Positions 20,691 through 32,033 of a stretch of DNA of 64,000 nucleotides are shown here, piece by piece. Source of the DNA: Dama dama (taxonomy: Eukaryota > Chordata > Mammalia > Artiodactyla > Cervidae); contig NC_083701.1 in assembly GCF_033118175.1 (NCBI RefSeq), positions 16,325,501 through 16,389,500 on the forward strand, in the 5' to 3' direction. Each line of letters opens with the position of its first letter. Position 1 is the first letter of the stretch. The position numbers and the translations under genes are program-made. The notes beneath the pieces are model-generated. The model was not told where the DNA came from and made no database searches. It was given only the letters and a program-made list of their open reading frames with translations.

Positions 20691-20888
20691 TTCTTAATGG
20701 TTATGAGCATCTCTGAATGAATCCCTTTCTCTCTCTAGGTCTTAGTTCCACTGGCTACAAAATGGGAAAGAAAAAATGGATCAGATTGATTTTTCCAAAC
20801 CTGTGTTTCCTAAAACACTCAATTCTATGGCTTATTAGGTCTTGTATAGAAAAAGAGTTCTAAGATTTAAAAAGTTAGATTTTAATAG
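20691..20888. other. unassigned sequence
   Basis: A-rich DNA without a recognised element. Confidence 0.4.
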
Positions 20889-20946
20889 TTAAGATGGGAT
20901 TTTAAATTTTTTTATTTTTTAAAATTTATTAAGATGGGATTTTAAA
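20889..20946. repeat. 18-bp direct repeats around a T/A-rich patch
   Basis: ttaagatgggattttaaa occurs at 20889-20906 and again, perfectly, at 20929-20946, separated by 22 bases of T- and A-rich sequence. See findings. Confidence 0.85.
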
Positions 20947-23159
20947 AATGAACCTATCTGAACCTATAAGATAATAATGTACAATATGAAGCAATAAAAG
21001 TGGAGTTACAATTGCAGAGTCTCACCAAAGTTTGACATTTTTGGACCAAGAATATATTTTTGTTTTTCAATGTATGATTAGCCTATGCTTGCTAGTACAC
21101 TACTTTGTGGCTAGAAAAATTTTTTGCAACTTCAAATTATTCAGTAGAGTTATGACACTAAAATTAGAAAATACATATCAGTGAAAGAGAAAATGAAAGC
21201 CACTCAAGGAATTGAAATATTTATAAAATGCTTCATTTAAATGTAAAAACTAAGATCTCCTGCCATCCAAAAAATCTACACGAGTAACGTTTTATATATT
21301 GCCTCCTGAATATTTTTTTCTCTAAATATATATGTATTGCCCAGATGGGATGATGGTATTTGACAAAGACCCATGATGCCAACCTTCTGAGTTGTGACCA
21401 TAGGAAAATATTAATATACACATAAAGGATGAGGCCAGACAGCACAAGCTTTCATTACACTGAAACATTTGCTCCAAGTCCTGTGATGTCCTGGTGATCT
21501 GGCCTGGGAGAATGGAGGCTGCCTTTTATCCAGGTTACATGAATTCCAAGTGATGGACATAAGAGGTAGTAGACTAAGAATACACCATGGTCCTTCCCCT
21601 GTGTCACAACCACACCTGAGTACTCGGTAACTTGCAATTTCAGTGGTAGAAAGTGTTTTCAAACACACATGCACAAAACAGATCAGAGCTGTCGGAATGT
21701 CATCACCCCAGACCTGTCTAGAGAAGGGGCGTCTCTCAGAGGGAACACACCTCACTCTTGTTACAGCAACAGTCTGGAGATAACCCCCAACAACTGAATC
21801 CAAGACAGGCAACACAAATGTATGCAAAAGGAGAGGGTCAGGCCATTTGACAGAAATCATCTTTTTCTTGGGTCATTTAACCTGAGGATGGTGGAATAAC
21901 TACTGTTGGCCACAGCCTCTTGGACCACAAAGGTGGCAATAATCAAGGACAGAGTTATTGGAAAGACTGTTCACATTCTGATCAAAGGGTCAGGGTGGGG
22001 GGATGTTGGCAGGGGGAGATGGACGGGCTTGGGGGTGTTCTCTGAGGGCCCTCCAGCACTTGTGGTCAATCTCTTTGAAGAGCAGAAGGACTTCCATCCC
22101 TTAAACTAGTGTTTCTGAGGTAGAGGATGTATGTTCTTGGTTCTGTTCATTGATGATTTCAAGGCAAGTCATGAAACTGCGTCAGCTCAGAGGGAGGGAA
22201 CAATTCTCCTTTCAATTTTCTTTCAGCCTTTCCAATTATATCAAGAGAAAGCAGTCCTTAGCAGTGTCTTCAGCAAGCAATACTATTTAGTTAGAAGCTG
22301 ATTAGACTGCTCTGTTTTCGTAGTCATCATTTTGAGCGACCCTCAGTTGTTGCAAGAATTACAATAACAGAGAAAGATCTTCCCAATATAGATAGATAGA
22401 GATCTTCCCAACTATCATTTATGATAGTCAGGTGCAGTTTCCTTTTGAAATGAACTTAAGTTAAAAAGTGACTAGATTTAAAGAAAGCTATTGAGTAAAT
22501 AATAACGTGGCTGGCATCCAAGTATGACAGAAACTTGGAAGTTGAAGTCTCTCTCTCAGGAGAGACTGTGGAGGGAAAGAATTTGCATGAGGTGAGGATG
22601 TACAGGGATTCTCTAATTAGGAAAGACCATTGTTGTCCACCTCCCACGCTGGTTTCTCCAGAAAGGAAGTGATGCACACGAGGGCCAGGTTTCCATGTCC
22701 GGGGAATGGAAGAGACACTTCTCTCTGATTCTCAGGTACTGCGAGGCAGGACAGAAATGTTGGGTGTTGGAAGTGGAATGAGAAAAGGGAGCTGGACTGG
22801 CTGGCAGGACGGGACTGGCGGTGTTTGTGATGCCTCCTTGGGAAGAATCAGGATACTCAAGCTGTGCTTCCTGGGACTCGGGTCCTTCTGTCTGTCCTCG
22901 GGACGAGAGACAAATCTACTGGAGGATTGGTGGTGCATTCTGCCACGCTTTACAGTGATATCATCACAGGCAAAATTTCAGGACTTGTAAGCCCAAGCAC
23001 TGAGGAGGGACTAAGCCTCCGTGATAACTTACTGAGAGAAGGAATAAACACCCTGAGTTTCTGCTTACACTGTTCCTCACATCTCTGTTTGGAGTCCTTG
23101 CTGCTGGCTGGAGAAGCTATTACTGGAGTTAAAAATGAGTTTGCTTCTTCTTTCTTTCG
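20947..23159. other. unassigned sequence, about 2.2 kb
   Basis: No transposon is recognised with confidence. The longest non-transposon frame in the window, 149 codons on the minus strand (21411-21860), shows no domain, signal peptide or membrane pattern that I recognise and is probably chance. A short GATA repeat and a repeated gatcttccca lie at 22377-22415. Frames at 22706-23246 overlap on both strands. Confidence 0.35.
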
Positions 23160-23281
23160 TCCTTTTTTTTTTGCCACACAGCATGGCATGTGGGATCTTA
23201 GTTCCCCAACCAGGGACTGAACCTGTGCCGCCTGCATTGGAAGCATGCAGTCTCAAGCATTAGACCACCAGGGAAGTCCCA
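23160..23281 (-). mobile_element. CHR-type SINE
   Basis: TTTTTTTTTGCCACACAGCA, GGCATGTGGGATCTTAGTTC, CTGCATTGGAAGCATGCAGT, TAGACCACCAGGGAAGTCCC. Antisense and complete over the tRNA-like part. Confidence 0.9.
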
Positions 23282-23328
23282 AACCTGAGTTTTCACTTGA
23301 AGATTTGTCTGATGTGAATATAACCCCT

Positions 23329-23346
23329 GGAAAAAAAAAAAAAAAC
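23329..23346. repeat. poly-A run
   Basis: An A run of about 16 bases with no recognised element attached. Confidence 0.6.
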
Positions 23347-23439
23347 AGAGCAGCTAAGCAACAGCTGTGACATTTCAGTTTGACCAGAAAAACTTCAGGT
23401 TAATTTAAAAAATAAAAAACCTTCTGGTTTTAAAATTAT

Positions 23440-24100
23440 ATTCACGAACATTAGCTCACATTTCTGAAAAGCACTTCCAACAGTGCCTGAGGCATATTCA
23501 ACAGCGTAGAGATGTTAGCTTGGTTGCTGTTGTTATTGTAATTTTTACTCACCCTGAGAGGTAGACAAGTCAGTGGTCGATACTGGAGTCATTTTATGGA
23601 CAAAGAAAGAAACTCAGAGAGAATAAGTCACTTGTCCAAGTCTGTACAGTAAATGAACGGCAGAGCCAGGACCAAAAGCCAGATTTTCAGGCTATAAATT
23701 ACAGCTCTCAAACAATGACAAAACACCTCCACATATGAAGTGCTCACATGTGTGACTTCATTTGTCACCTCACCACCCTCTTAGGCAGGTAGCAGTGAGA
23801 CAGTGGAAGAACCAGTCATGGATGTAAGTTCAAGTTCTATTGCTTATCAGCCCTGTGACCTTAAGCTGCTTTCTTAGCCTCTCTGGGCCCCAAGACTTCC
23901 ATTGGTAGATGGGCTGTGAGTGAGGCTTGAGGGAGATATTATGATGTAAGTCTAACACTTAGCCCACAATGGCAGCTGTTATCATCACCATGTGGTCCTT
24001 TTTCAGAAGAGAAAACAGGCTCGGAGAACACATGTGACTTTCTCAAGTTCTTGGGTTTCCCAATTCCAAGTTCAGGTTCAAATGATTCTGCCTCACTCTG
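23440..24100. mobile_element. cluster of MIR pieces in alternating orientation
   Basis: MIR-like pieces follow each other: sense tail 23468-23545 (AACAGTGCCTGAGGCATATT, GTTAGCTTGGTTGCTGTTG), antisense 23550-23695 (ATTTTATGGACAAAGAAAG, GCAGAGCCAGGACC), antisense-like 23720-23795, sense 23796-23990 (CAGCCCTGTGACCTTAAGC, CCTCTCTGGGCCCCAAG), antisense 23995-24090 (CAGAAGAGAAAACAGGCTC). Confidence 0.6.
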
Positions 24101-24489
24101 AATGCTGTTAAAAATATTATCTGAACTAGGAGTTGGAGGAAAAGAGAAGTGGTGTGAACCTGTTTAAAGCTGAAAGCCCGCTGACGAGAAGCAAGAGGAT
24201 GATGGTATTGAATTGATCAGAAAGATCTGACTGCAAAAGTGTTTTAAACTCCCATATTTCTAAGTATCTTCTCCTTAAACAAGATAATGCAGTGAATCAA
24301 TAATAATAAGTTCTCTTTCCTCAGACCAGGTCCCAGAAATAAGTAAACTAACCAGAAGAGAGTCTTTGCTTCTGATGCTACAACCTTGGGGGAAATAGAC
24401 CAATGAGCATCAAGCACTAATTTTGATGGACAGGAGGGATGGGAGAAAAGACAGTCTGAGACTTTGCTGTGGAAATTCTAGTCCTGGGC
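24101..24489. other. unassigned sequence
   Basis: No gene or repeat is recognised. Confidence 0.35.
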
Positions 24490-24690
24490 CCAGCAGTGCG
24501 GACATCAACTGAGCGTTTGTCAGAAATGTAGAATCTCAGACCCCAGCGCAGATCTACTGAATCTGAATCTGCAGTAATATTGATGCATGGTTTCTACTCC
24601 TGGAACATTTAAAGTAATCAGTCTGGAGTGTTGTCTGGACGTTAGGACTTTCAAAGCTTCCCACCTGATTCTAAGGGGATGAGCAGGGAG
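24490..24690 (+). mobile_element. MER5A-like hAT fragment
   Basis: GTTTGTCAGAAATGTAGAATCTC, CTCAGACCCCAGCGCAGATC, CTACTGAATCTGAATCTGC, then CCCACCTGATTCTAAGG. The order fits MER5A, but the right half is worn. Confidence 0.55.
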
Positions 24691-25334
24691 AAGAGGCAGA
24701 GACTCTGTAGTTGACCTACTGTTATCCTGTTGAGATAACAACTTCAGACAACCTGGGGGCTCTGATTTTAATTGGAGACACTCAATCCAGTCCGTACTAG
24801 TCCATCAGAGCCACTAAAGTGCCTCTGCCACTAGCCACAGACGTTTTGCTCGTCCCTGGATTACAAAGACACATTGCCATAAACCACGGGCAGAGATGAG
24901 GAGTAGACACATGAGCACTGGGACGTCCTTCCACTTCTGCCATTGTCCGCTACACCCCATCAATAGGGCCCATCTCTTATTTTTAAAAGCTTCCTATTGA
25001 GGTCTGTTTGGTTGACCCATGGGGTGTATTAGGCAGGATTTAGAGAAGTCTCAGGCTCAGAGCTTATGAAACTACAAATCCTTTGAGAAGAGGTCAAAGG
25101 AAAGACTACTTTCTGTCAACCACACTCTATTGGGGATTAGTTTTCTCTTCTCTTCCTGGGGTCAGTTTGCTTATAAGTTGAAAAAGGAAACACTGGACCC
25201 TGGAGAGAGAGACAGATCTCACTAAATGAAGTTAGAGGGTAAATAAGACAAAAAAAAAAAAAAAACAGAGAAAGTCAGGTTCCAACCAAGTATTTGCTCC
25301 TGGAGACATTGGAGGATTGCCAACCTAAATGTTT
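24691..25334. other. unassigned sequence with a poly-A run
   Basis: No gene is recognised. An 18-base class A run lies at 25251-25265. Confidence 0.35.
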
Positions 25335-25500
25335 AATTCAGGAGCGACCGCTGCTCTAAGGGCTTTGCAAAATAAACTGAATCCTCACAATAGCCCTATA
25401 ATGTAGGAACTGCTACTATACCCACTTTACAGACATGATCACTGAGGCTCAGAGGAGTTCAGGTTGCTTAGCTAGTAAGGGCTGGAGCTGACCTTCCAGT
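25335..25500 (-). mobile_element. MIR SINE
   Basis: GAATCCTCACAATAGCCCTA, TACCCACTTTACAGACATGA, CTGAGGCTCAGAGGAGTTCA, GCTTAGCTAGTAAGGGCTGG. Antisense MIR in order. Confidence 0.8.
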
Positions 25501-25672
25501 CCAGGCCTCCTCCTGACTCCCAAGCCCACTCCCTCTCCTAGTCACACTTTCCACTAAGACGTAGCACACGAGGATCCTAGGATAGGATCACTTTAATTCT
25601 GGAAAAAATGGAGGGATCATTTGTTAATGAGACCAAATGAGAAGAAGAGTTACATAAGGAATAATATGGAAG

Positions 25673-25889
25673 CTTCCCTGGTGGCTCAGAGGTAAAGAAT
25701 CTGCCTGCCAATGCAGGAGACATGGGTTGGATCCCTTCAATCTCTGGGTCAGGAAGATCCTCTGGAATAGGAAATGGCAACCCACTCCAGATTTCTTTCC
25801 TGGGAAATCCCGTGGGCAGCAGAGCCTGGCGGGCTACAGGGCATGGGGTCGCAAAGTCAGACACAACTAAGCGACTAAACAACAACAAA
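25673..25889 (+). mobile_element. Bov-tA SINE
   Basis: Full-length sense copy with a small insertion after GGATCCCTTC. A 10-bp perfect TSD (aatatggaag) at 25663-25672 and 25890-25899. Confidence 0.93.
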
Positions 25890-25944
25890 AATATGGAAGC
25901 ACTCTTCTGCCCAAGCAGCATTTAAAAGAGAATGAACTGCCTCT

Positions 25945-26105
25945 TAATTACTTATTTTCTATTGAAGTATAGTTGATTTATAATATCATATTAGTTTCAG
26001 GTGTATATCATAGTGATTCAACGGTTTTACAGTTCATACTCCATCTAAAGTTGTTACAAAATAATAGGTGTATTTCCCTCTGCTGTAACTTCAACTTAGA
26101 TCTTA
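25945..26105 (-). mobile_element. L1 3' end, antisense fragment
   Basis: TTTTCTATTGAAGTATAGTT, GATTTATAATATCATATTAG, TTTCAGGTGTATATCATAGT. This is the L1 3' UTR in reverse, worn after about 150 bp. Confidence 0.75.
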
Positions 26106-26319
26106 GTTTTCTTATGGGTATAAGGAAATGTCCTTGTGGTCATTGATTTAGCCTAATTTCATTGTAACAGTGCTGTGAACTCCTAAGTTCCTTAGAACAA
26201 ACACTCCATTGGTTTTTGCCATTAGCAAGTAACTTCTGTAAATGTCAGGTAGACATTTGGTAGCAAAAAATATTCAGGTACTTGTCTGTTGCATGCATTT
26301 TAAAAAAGTTTTTTAGATG

Positions 26320-26489
26320 AAAATCATTTTTAAAGTCTTATTGAATTTGTTACAACATTGCTTCTGTTTTATCCTTTGGTTTTCTGGCACTGAGGTATAC
26401 GGTATCTTAGGTCCCTGACCAGGGATCGAACTCTCGCCCTCTGCATTGCAAGGCCGAGTCTTAACCACTGGATCACAAGGGAAGTCCCA
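26320..26489 (-). mobile_element. CHR-type SINE with longer tail part
   Basis: Antisense from TTTTTAAAGTCTTATTGAAT to CCACTGGATCACAAGGGAAG. Flanking gcatgcat at 26291-26298 and 26490-26497 is the likely TSD. Confidence 0.88.
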
Positions 26490-26604
26490 GCATGCATCTT
26501 TTGCAAGATTATTCAATCAGCATTCGCTGAGTTGATGCTTTTGTCACACCTTATATTTTGTTTGTTATGGACACTCTCTAATAAAAGGAATGAGCATAAT
26601 GCTC

Positions 26605-26742
26605 AATTTCATTTCATTTTACTCTATTTTATTTGACCTAGTCATGTGGCTTGCAGGATCTTAGTTCCCTGACCAGTGATTGAATCCAGGCCCTTGGCAG
26701 TGAAAGCTAGGAGTCTTAAACACTGTAATACCAGGGAATTTA
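26605..26742 (-). mobile_element. CHR-type SINE, diverged
   Basis: TTTTATTTGACCTAGTCATG, GCAGGATCTTAGTTCCCTGA, ATTGAATCCAGGCCC, CTGTAATACCAGGGAATTT. Antisense. Confidence 0.8.
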
Positions 26743-27029
26743 AAGTGTTCCATTTTAGAGATGAAAACATTGAAGTTCAATGACCTGAATATTCTCAACT
26801 GTAAGGGTCCTTTACTGTGTAATAAGCCCTGGAAATCAAACTGGGGGTATCCCAGCCCAGTCAGTCCAAGACCACTGAGGCAACCCTGTTGTCCGACACA
26901 GTCAGTGTTGATTGGCCCACTGGGATGAGACAGGTCACATACCACAGGGCCCATGGCGTTTCTTGACAAACAAAGAAAGGACAGAGATATTGTAGGATTG
27001 GAGGAAGTGTGGAGTGTAGGTAAAACTTA

Positions 27030-27242
27030 CAGTTGACACTTGAACAACATGGCTTTAAACTTTGAGGGTCCACTTAAATGTGAGTTTCTTAAATAAAAGC
27101 ACACAGTTCTACAAGATCAGTGGTTGACCGAATCCATGAATGTGGAACTGTGAATACAGAAGAGTGATTAAGGTTAGACCTACGTAGTCTTGACTGTGTG
27201 GGGTTGGCATCCTTAGCTCTGATGTGGTTCAGGGGTCCACTG
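27030..27242. mobile_element. Tigger/mariner-type DNA transposon, non-autonomous
   Basis: Terminal inverted repeats CAGTTGACACTTGAACAACA and (right end, reversed) CAGTGGACCCCTGAACCACA match at 16 of 20 positions. The element is flanked by TA on both sides (27028-27029 and 27243-27244), the target of Tc1/mariner transposons. The inner GGTTGACCGAATCCATGAAT fits a well-known mammalian family of this type. Confidence 0.82.
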
Positions 27243-27244
27243 TA

Positions 27245-27616
27245 TATGAAACAGAGCTCAAAGCAAACCAGCTCTGTGGATGTAGGATCAACATCAGTTC
27301 TGGATGCAAAGTGGATGAGGACACCTTCATAACAAAGTGATACTAGGCGTGGACTGGTGTCTGGAAAACCTCATCAGATACTTTGTACCTGGGCTGGAAA
27401 TGAAGTCTCTTTCTCAGGGTCATAGTGATTTAGATTCTCCAGGCAAGGGTGGGGCATGTCATTCTTGCTAATATAACTTCAAACAACCAAGTTTCTGGTA
27501 GTCAGTGATTTTGTAGTTCAGGGTAAGAAAGTAGGCCATCACAGAGAAGGGGGATGTTATGACACTTTAAGGGTTATCTCAGCAGCAGTCTGTTCTGGGC
27601 AGAAATATTGTCACCT
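27245..27616. other. unassigned sequence
   Basis: No gene or repeat is recognised. Confidence 0.35.
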
Positions 27617-27628
27617 AGTCACTCAACA

Positions 27629-27849
27629 TGCATGTGTGTGTGCTAAGTTGCTTCAGGCGTGTCTGACTCTTTGTGACCCCATGGATTGAAGCCCACCAGG
27701 CTCCTCTGTCCATGGGATTCTCCAGGCAAGTAGAGTGGGTTGCCATTTCCTCCTCCAGAGGATCTTCCTGACCCAGGGATCAAACCCATGTCTCTTCATC
27801 TCCTGCACTGGCAGGCAGGTTCTTTACCACTAGTGCCACTGGGAAGCGC
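27629..27849 (-). mobile_element. Bov-tA SINE
   Basis: Full-length antisense copy, starting with a TG repeat. TSD agtcactcaaca / agtcactcagca at 27617-27628 and 27850-27861 (11 of 12). Confidence 0.92.
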
Positions 27850-28029
27850 AGTCACTCAGCAATTGATTTCATCTGTGTCTGTTATCTTATTATTTGATCT
27901 GTATGATCTGCATCTAGAATTATCATCTGTCTTTTTTATCTTATTTGTGTCTGATCTGATGAACAGCAAGGCAGATTTTTTACTTTCTTATTCCAGGCTA
28001 ATTTTTATTTTCTCAGAGTTTGTGAGTGT

Positions 28030-28452
28030 ATTAGCTTCCTGTGGCTGCTGTAACAAGCACCACAGATTGGGTAACTTAAAACAATAGAATTTTTTTTCTC
28101 TCACAGTTCTAGAGGCTAGAAGTCCAGGATCAGAACTTTGGCAGGACTGGTTCCTTCCGAAGGTTCTGAGGGAGAACCTGTCCCCTACCTCTCTCGTGGC
28201 TGCTGGCAATCCTTAGCCTTCCTTGGCTTATAGTTGCAATTACTGCAGTCTCTGCCCCATCTTCACATGACCTCCTCCCTGGGTATCTGTCTTCATGGGG
28301 CTGTTTTCTGTGAAGGACACCAGTCATATTACATTAAGGGCCCAACCTATTCCAGTGTGATTTCATCTCAGCTCATTCTGAGGTATTGGAGGTTTCGGAT
28401 GTCAATGTATCTTTTCTTTTTTTTGGAAGACACAGTTCAACTCATAACAAAG
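28030..28452 (-). mobile_element. MLT1-type LTR, nearly complete
   Basis: GTATTAGCTTCCTGTGGCTG, CTGTAACAAGCACCACAGAT, CTCACAGTTCTAGAGGCTAG, GAAGTCCAGGATC, GGACACCAGTCATATTACAT, and CACAGTTCAACTCATAACAA at the far end. This is the antisense order of a MaLR-type solitary LTR (ERVL-related retrovirus-like family). No internal viral genes are visible on either side. Confidence 0.7.
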
Positions 28453-28494
28453 AACATAAAAAACTTGTTATGAGAATTGGTGCCTCATCATGAT

Positions 28495-28658
28495 TCAAGT
28501 GTGGCACGCAGATTAGCAGTTTCAGCATCTTCTGGAGCTTGCTGGAAACTTAGAATCTGGGACACCACTCCAGACAGAAGCCCCAGAATCTATGTTTCAA
28601 CACTATCTCCAGGTGATCGGTCTGCACATTAAAGTCTGAGAAGCAATGCAGTCAGAGA
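28495..28658 (+). mobile_element. MER5A-like hAT element
   Basis: TTTCAGCATCTTCTGGAGCT, TGCTGGAAACTTAGAATCTG, CAGAATCTATGTTTCAACAC, CTCCAGGTGATCGGTCTGCA and AAGTCTGAGAAGCAATG. In MER5A order with diverged ends. Confidence 0.7.
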
Positions 28659-28910
28659 TGGCGCCTAAGCAATCCCACAGACATGCATGGTCGTGTCAAC
28701 ACGGCCTGATCTGAATCTGTTTGTTGTTAGGAATTAAGATCCTCAACAGCGGCTCTCTTCCAACGAAACTGCTCCAAACCAGCAACCCGAAGGGTGGCAA
28801 GGAATCGAAGATGGGGACTGGAATGGGGGGAAGGCTTTCTGGGGTCTTAGAGCAGGCTCATGGAGAAAGAAGGGGAGGGAGCAGTATGGGGGCTGCTTCC
28901 AAACCATGTG

Positions 28911-29121
28911 CTAGGCTGGGCTGTGCTAAGCCGCTTAGTCATTTCCAACTCTTTGTGATCCCATGGACTCCTGCCAGGCTCCTCTGTCCATGGGATTCTC
29001 CAGGCCAGAATACTGGAGTGGGTTGCCATTCACTTCTTCAGGGGATCTTCCCGACCCAGGGATGGAACCCACCATGCATTGGTAGGCATGTTCTTTACCA
29101 CTAGCGCCACCTGGGAAACCC
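28911..29121 (-). mobile_element. Bov-tA SINE
   Basis: Antisense copy from CTAGGCTGGGCTGTGCTAAG to CGCCACCTGGGAAACC. TSD ccaaaccatgtg / ccaaaccacatg at 28899-28910 and 29122-29133 (10 of 12). Confidence 0.92.
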
Positions 29122-29799
29122 CCAAACCACATGACCACCCCTAAACTTTACTCTAACTTTCTGTTCACAGGTGTAAAGTGGAGTGAATACCTCTTATCTA
29201 ATGACTGGTGTGAGAATTAAGAGCAAAAACACACCTAGAGGGTCCAATACAGCATCTGCAGGGGAAAATGCAAAATGAAGAGTGACTGTGTCCACCTTTG
29301 GAGAAGAGGAAGCTTGAGAGGTGGGGCGAAGCTTGTTCAGTCATTTCTTCATTCATTCAGCATTTGGATCCTATGGTGCTAGCCTAGGCGCTGGGAATAC
29401 AAATAGGAGTACGTCCTCCAGTGCTTCCAGGTCAAAAGGAGAAGAAGATGAGGGAGCTGCTGAGGCACCAACAGCGCAGGCTGGATCAGGAACTTCTCCC
29501 GGTATGGCCCATGGGCACCAGGAGGGGCTGCACCCCCAGCTTGCAGCAGGCAGGCTGCTCCAAACCCCACCCCCTGACTTACTGTGCTGTGTTGTTTCAT
29601 GCTTCCCTGCCTAATTCTTTCTCACCAGTTGGGTTCTGAAAATCACTGGTCATGAGCCTTTAGCTGCCAGATCTTAGAGTCTAACTGATGAACAACAACA
29701 GCAAAGAGAAGGCAGCTTTCTTAGAATGGAATAGGACTTAATCATTCACCAGATGTTACCATAAGCACAATGCACGGATTATCGTATTCAAAATTTGAG
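29122..29799. other. unassigned sequence with an old dispersed motif
   Basis: ATTCATTCAGCATTTGGATC then TAGGCGCTGGGAATAC (29347-29400) resembles a very old dispersed mammalian repeat of uncertain class. Frames at 29321-29639 overlap on both strands with no domain. Confidence 0.35.
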
Positions 29800-29960
29800 G
29801 GGTATACCAACTTCTGGGGTCAATAAACCTAGGTCTGAACTCTGGGTAACTTGGATAAGTTACTTAACCTCTCTGAGTCTGACTTTCCTCCTCATTTTTA
29901 AGTGGGATAAAAATGGTACTGCCTGAAGTGCCTGGAACATGCGATAACAGTATTTCATTG
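29800..29960 (+). mobile_element. MIR SINE
   Basis: ATAAGTTACTTAACCTCTCT, GAGTCTGACTTTCCTCCTCA and AGTGCCTGGAACATGCGATA in sense order. Confidence 0.8.
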
Positions 29961-30499
29961 AACTGGACTGAACATTGTGAGTGTCAGTGGCAAGGAGACT
30001 CCCAGCCGCTTTCTCTTTGGGAGACATTGGTGATACCCCCCAGTTCTCAGCTGTCAGCTAGGTATTCAGGAGCCCTCATGATGCTTTAGTGTAGGTTTTA
30101 CTAGATTACAGGAAAGAAAGTAGAAATTAGACTTTTTATTTGAGTAACAACCAAATTGACATTTCTCAGAATTATGTCTAAGCCATTATGAAGAACCCAA
30201 ATGATCTGAGCTAATGAAGAGACGTGAATATCACCTGGGAATGACTTTGGGCCTAAGCTTAAAACTCATTCTAAACTGGGACCCTTAGAGTAATCCAACT
30301 GCCGGACAAAATTTGTCTCATTTTCTCTCTCTCTTCATGTACCTTTCAGTGGAAGGGCTAAGAAAGTCTGGAAGGGGAGGAAGGAGAAGGCTAAAGTTGA
30401 GATAAACACAACTGAAAGACTTTCCATCATCCTGCTCTAGTTTTGTCCTGAAATGTCTCACTTTCTGATAATTACAGTTTCTCTGCTTTCCCTCCACAC
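29961..30499. other. unassigned sequence
   Basis: No gene or transposon is recognised. A 93-codon minus frame at 30318-30599 has no recognisable domain. Confidence 0.35.
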
Positions 30500-30780
30500 T
30501 GCAATCTAAGCTCCACACTGCAATGAAAGCAGTGACTGGCTCATGGCTATCTCCAGTACCAACCACAATGTCTGGCATATGAAAGCCCAAGCTAGGCACT
30601 TCCCCAGTGGTCTAGTGGTTAATACTCTATGCTTCCACTGCAGAGGGCATGGGTTTGATCCCTGGTTGGGGAATCAAGATCCCACATGCCAAAACAGCAC
30701 AACCAAAGGAAAAAGAAAAAAGCCCAAGCTCAATAAATATATGTTGAATGGATGAAGGAATGAATGATGAATGAATGAGT
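30500..30780 (+). mobile_element. L2 LINE 3' end interrupted by CHR
   Basis: The L2 tail order (CTATCTCCAGTACCAACCAC, AATGTCTGGCATATGAAAG) continues after the SINE as CAATAAATATATGTTGAATG and a GAATGAATGA run. The insertion of a CHR splits one L2 copy. Confidence 0.7.
30594..30718 (+). mobile_element. CHR-type SINE inserted in L2
   Basis: Head AGGCACTTCCCCAGTGGTCT, body GGTTTGATCCCTGGTTGGGG, A-rich tail. A 12-bp perfect TSD (aaagcccaagct) at 30582-30593 and 30719-30730. Confidence 0.95.
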
Positions 30781-31107
30781 GATATAGTAATGTATTTTTT
30801 TTTAACCCCTGACTATAATTCAATGGTACTGTGGGCTTTAAAATAAAATCCAAGTTTGTAGATTCTCTATCCTGGAAATTGTGCTACAGAAGGTCTATGT
30901 GTGAGGTCCCAGAAAGGGCACGTCTTAAAAATCTACCCATATCTCTGGAAAGACCCAAGAGAAATTGATGACATCATTTGATTTCAGGAAGGAGAATTGG
31001 CTGGTCCAGGGCCACAGAGGGAGATTTTTTTTTTTCCCTTTTTACTTGTGCGTCATATATTTCCTACTCATAAAAGAAAGTAAGATTTAAATTAAAGATT
31101 AAAAAAC

Positions 31108-31152
31108 TGCCTAGGTGATTCTGATGTGCAGCCAGGGTTGAAAATAACCAAC
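31108..31152 (+). mobile_element. MER5A right-end fragment
   Basis: GCCTAGGTGATTCTGATGTG, then AGGGTTGAAAATAACCA. Only the right terminal ~45 bp are visible. Confidence 0.5.
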
Positions 31153-31718
31153 TGAAGACAAGTTGTTATGCCTACCCAGGAGCTGGTATTGGGCAGACAG
31201 TTGAAATATGGGTCTTCCATGCTGCATGAGTAATGGGCTGTCACTGAAGCAGGCCAGGAGGAGAATTTACTCTACTGACATACGAGGTCAGTTAATCAAT
31301 TGGGGAGAAGAAGTGAGGGCTGTTGTCTGTCATGCCAGGTGCTCAGAAGCCTTGCAAGCCTGTGTTTGAGTAAAATAGGAAAGAAGTTTCCTGTGCTATG
31401 TGATAGCTAAGCATTCAACAAGAAGCCACCATGTCCATCCTTATCTGCTCATCAAAAACTCACCAAAACATCAGATACATTTTCTTTTTTGGCTTATCAG
31501 ATTGGTGGCGATTAAAAGACTAATTTCTAGCATTAGAAGGCTAGAGAAACAGAGACTTATATGCTCCTTGTGGGAGAAGACAGTGCTATTGGCTTCTTGA
31601 AAAATGATTTTGCCATTAAACACAAAACCTTAAAGGCTTTTCATGGTGTTTTGACTTAGTAATTCTGAATGGTCCATCCTGTGGAAGTCTTCAGGTGAGT
31701 GAAAAAATTTGTATACAT
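31153..31718. other. unassigned sequence
   Basis: No gene or repeat is recognised. Confidence 0.35.
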
Positions 31719-31730
31719 AAAGTTGTTTAT

Positions 31731-31936
31731 AGGGACTTCCCAGGTGGTGCTAGTGGTAAAGAACTTGCCTGCCAATGAGATGTAAGAGACGTGGGTTCAC
31801 TTCCTGGGTCAGGAAGATTCCCTGGAGGGGGAAATGGCACCCCACTCCAGTATTCTTGCCTGGAAAATTCTATGGACAGAAGACCTTCGCCGGCTACAGT
31901 CTATGGGGCCACAAAGAGTTGGACAGGACTGAGCAC
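31731..31936 (+). mobile_element. Bov-tA SINE
   Basis: Full-length sense copy. TSD aaagttgtttat / aaagttatttat at 31719-31730 and 31937-31948 (11 of 12). Confidence 0.93.
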
Positions 31937-32033
31937 AAAGTTATTTATCATAGTATTTATAATAGTGATTATGTTGGTTAAAAATTATAAATGATAGAAA
32001 AATCTACCAATGTAAGATAATTTTAACTATGTT

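Noticed and set aside
21411..21860. A 149-codon minus-strand frame as a possible gene
   Set aside because: No recognisable domain, signal or membrane pattern, no splice context, and nothing similar nearby. A frame of this length is expected by chance in 64 kb.
28030..28452. A retrovirus-like provirus around the MLT1-type LTR
   Set aside because: Only a solitary LTR is visible. No gag, pol or env-like sequence and no second LTR lie within reach.
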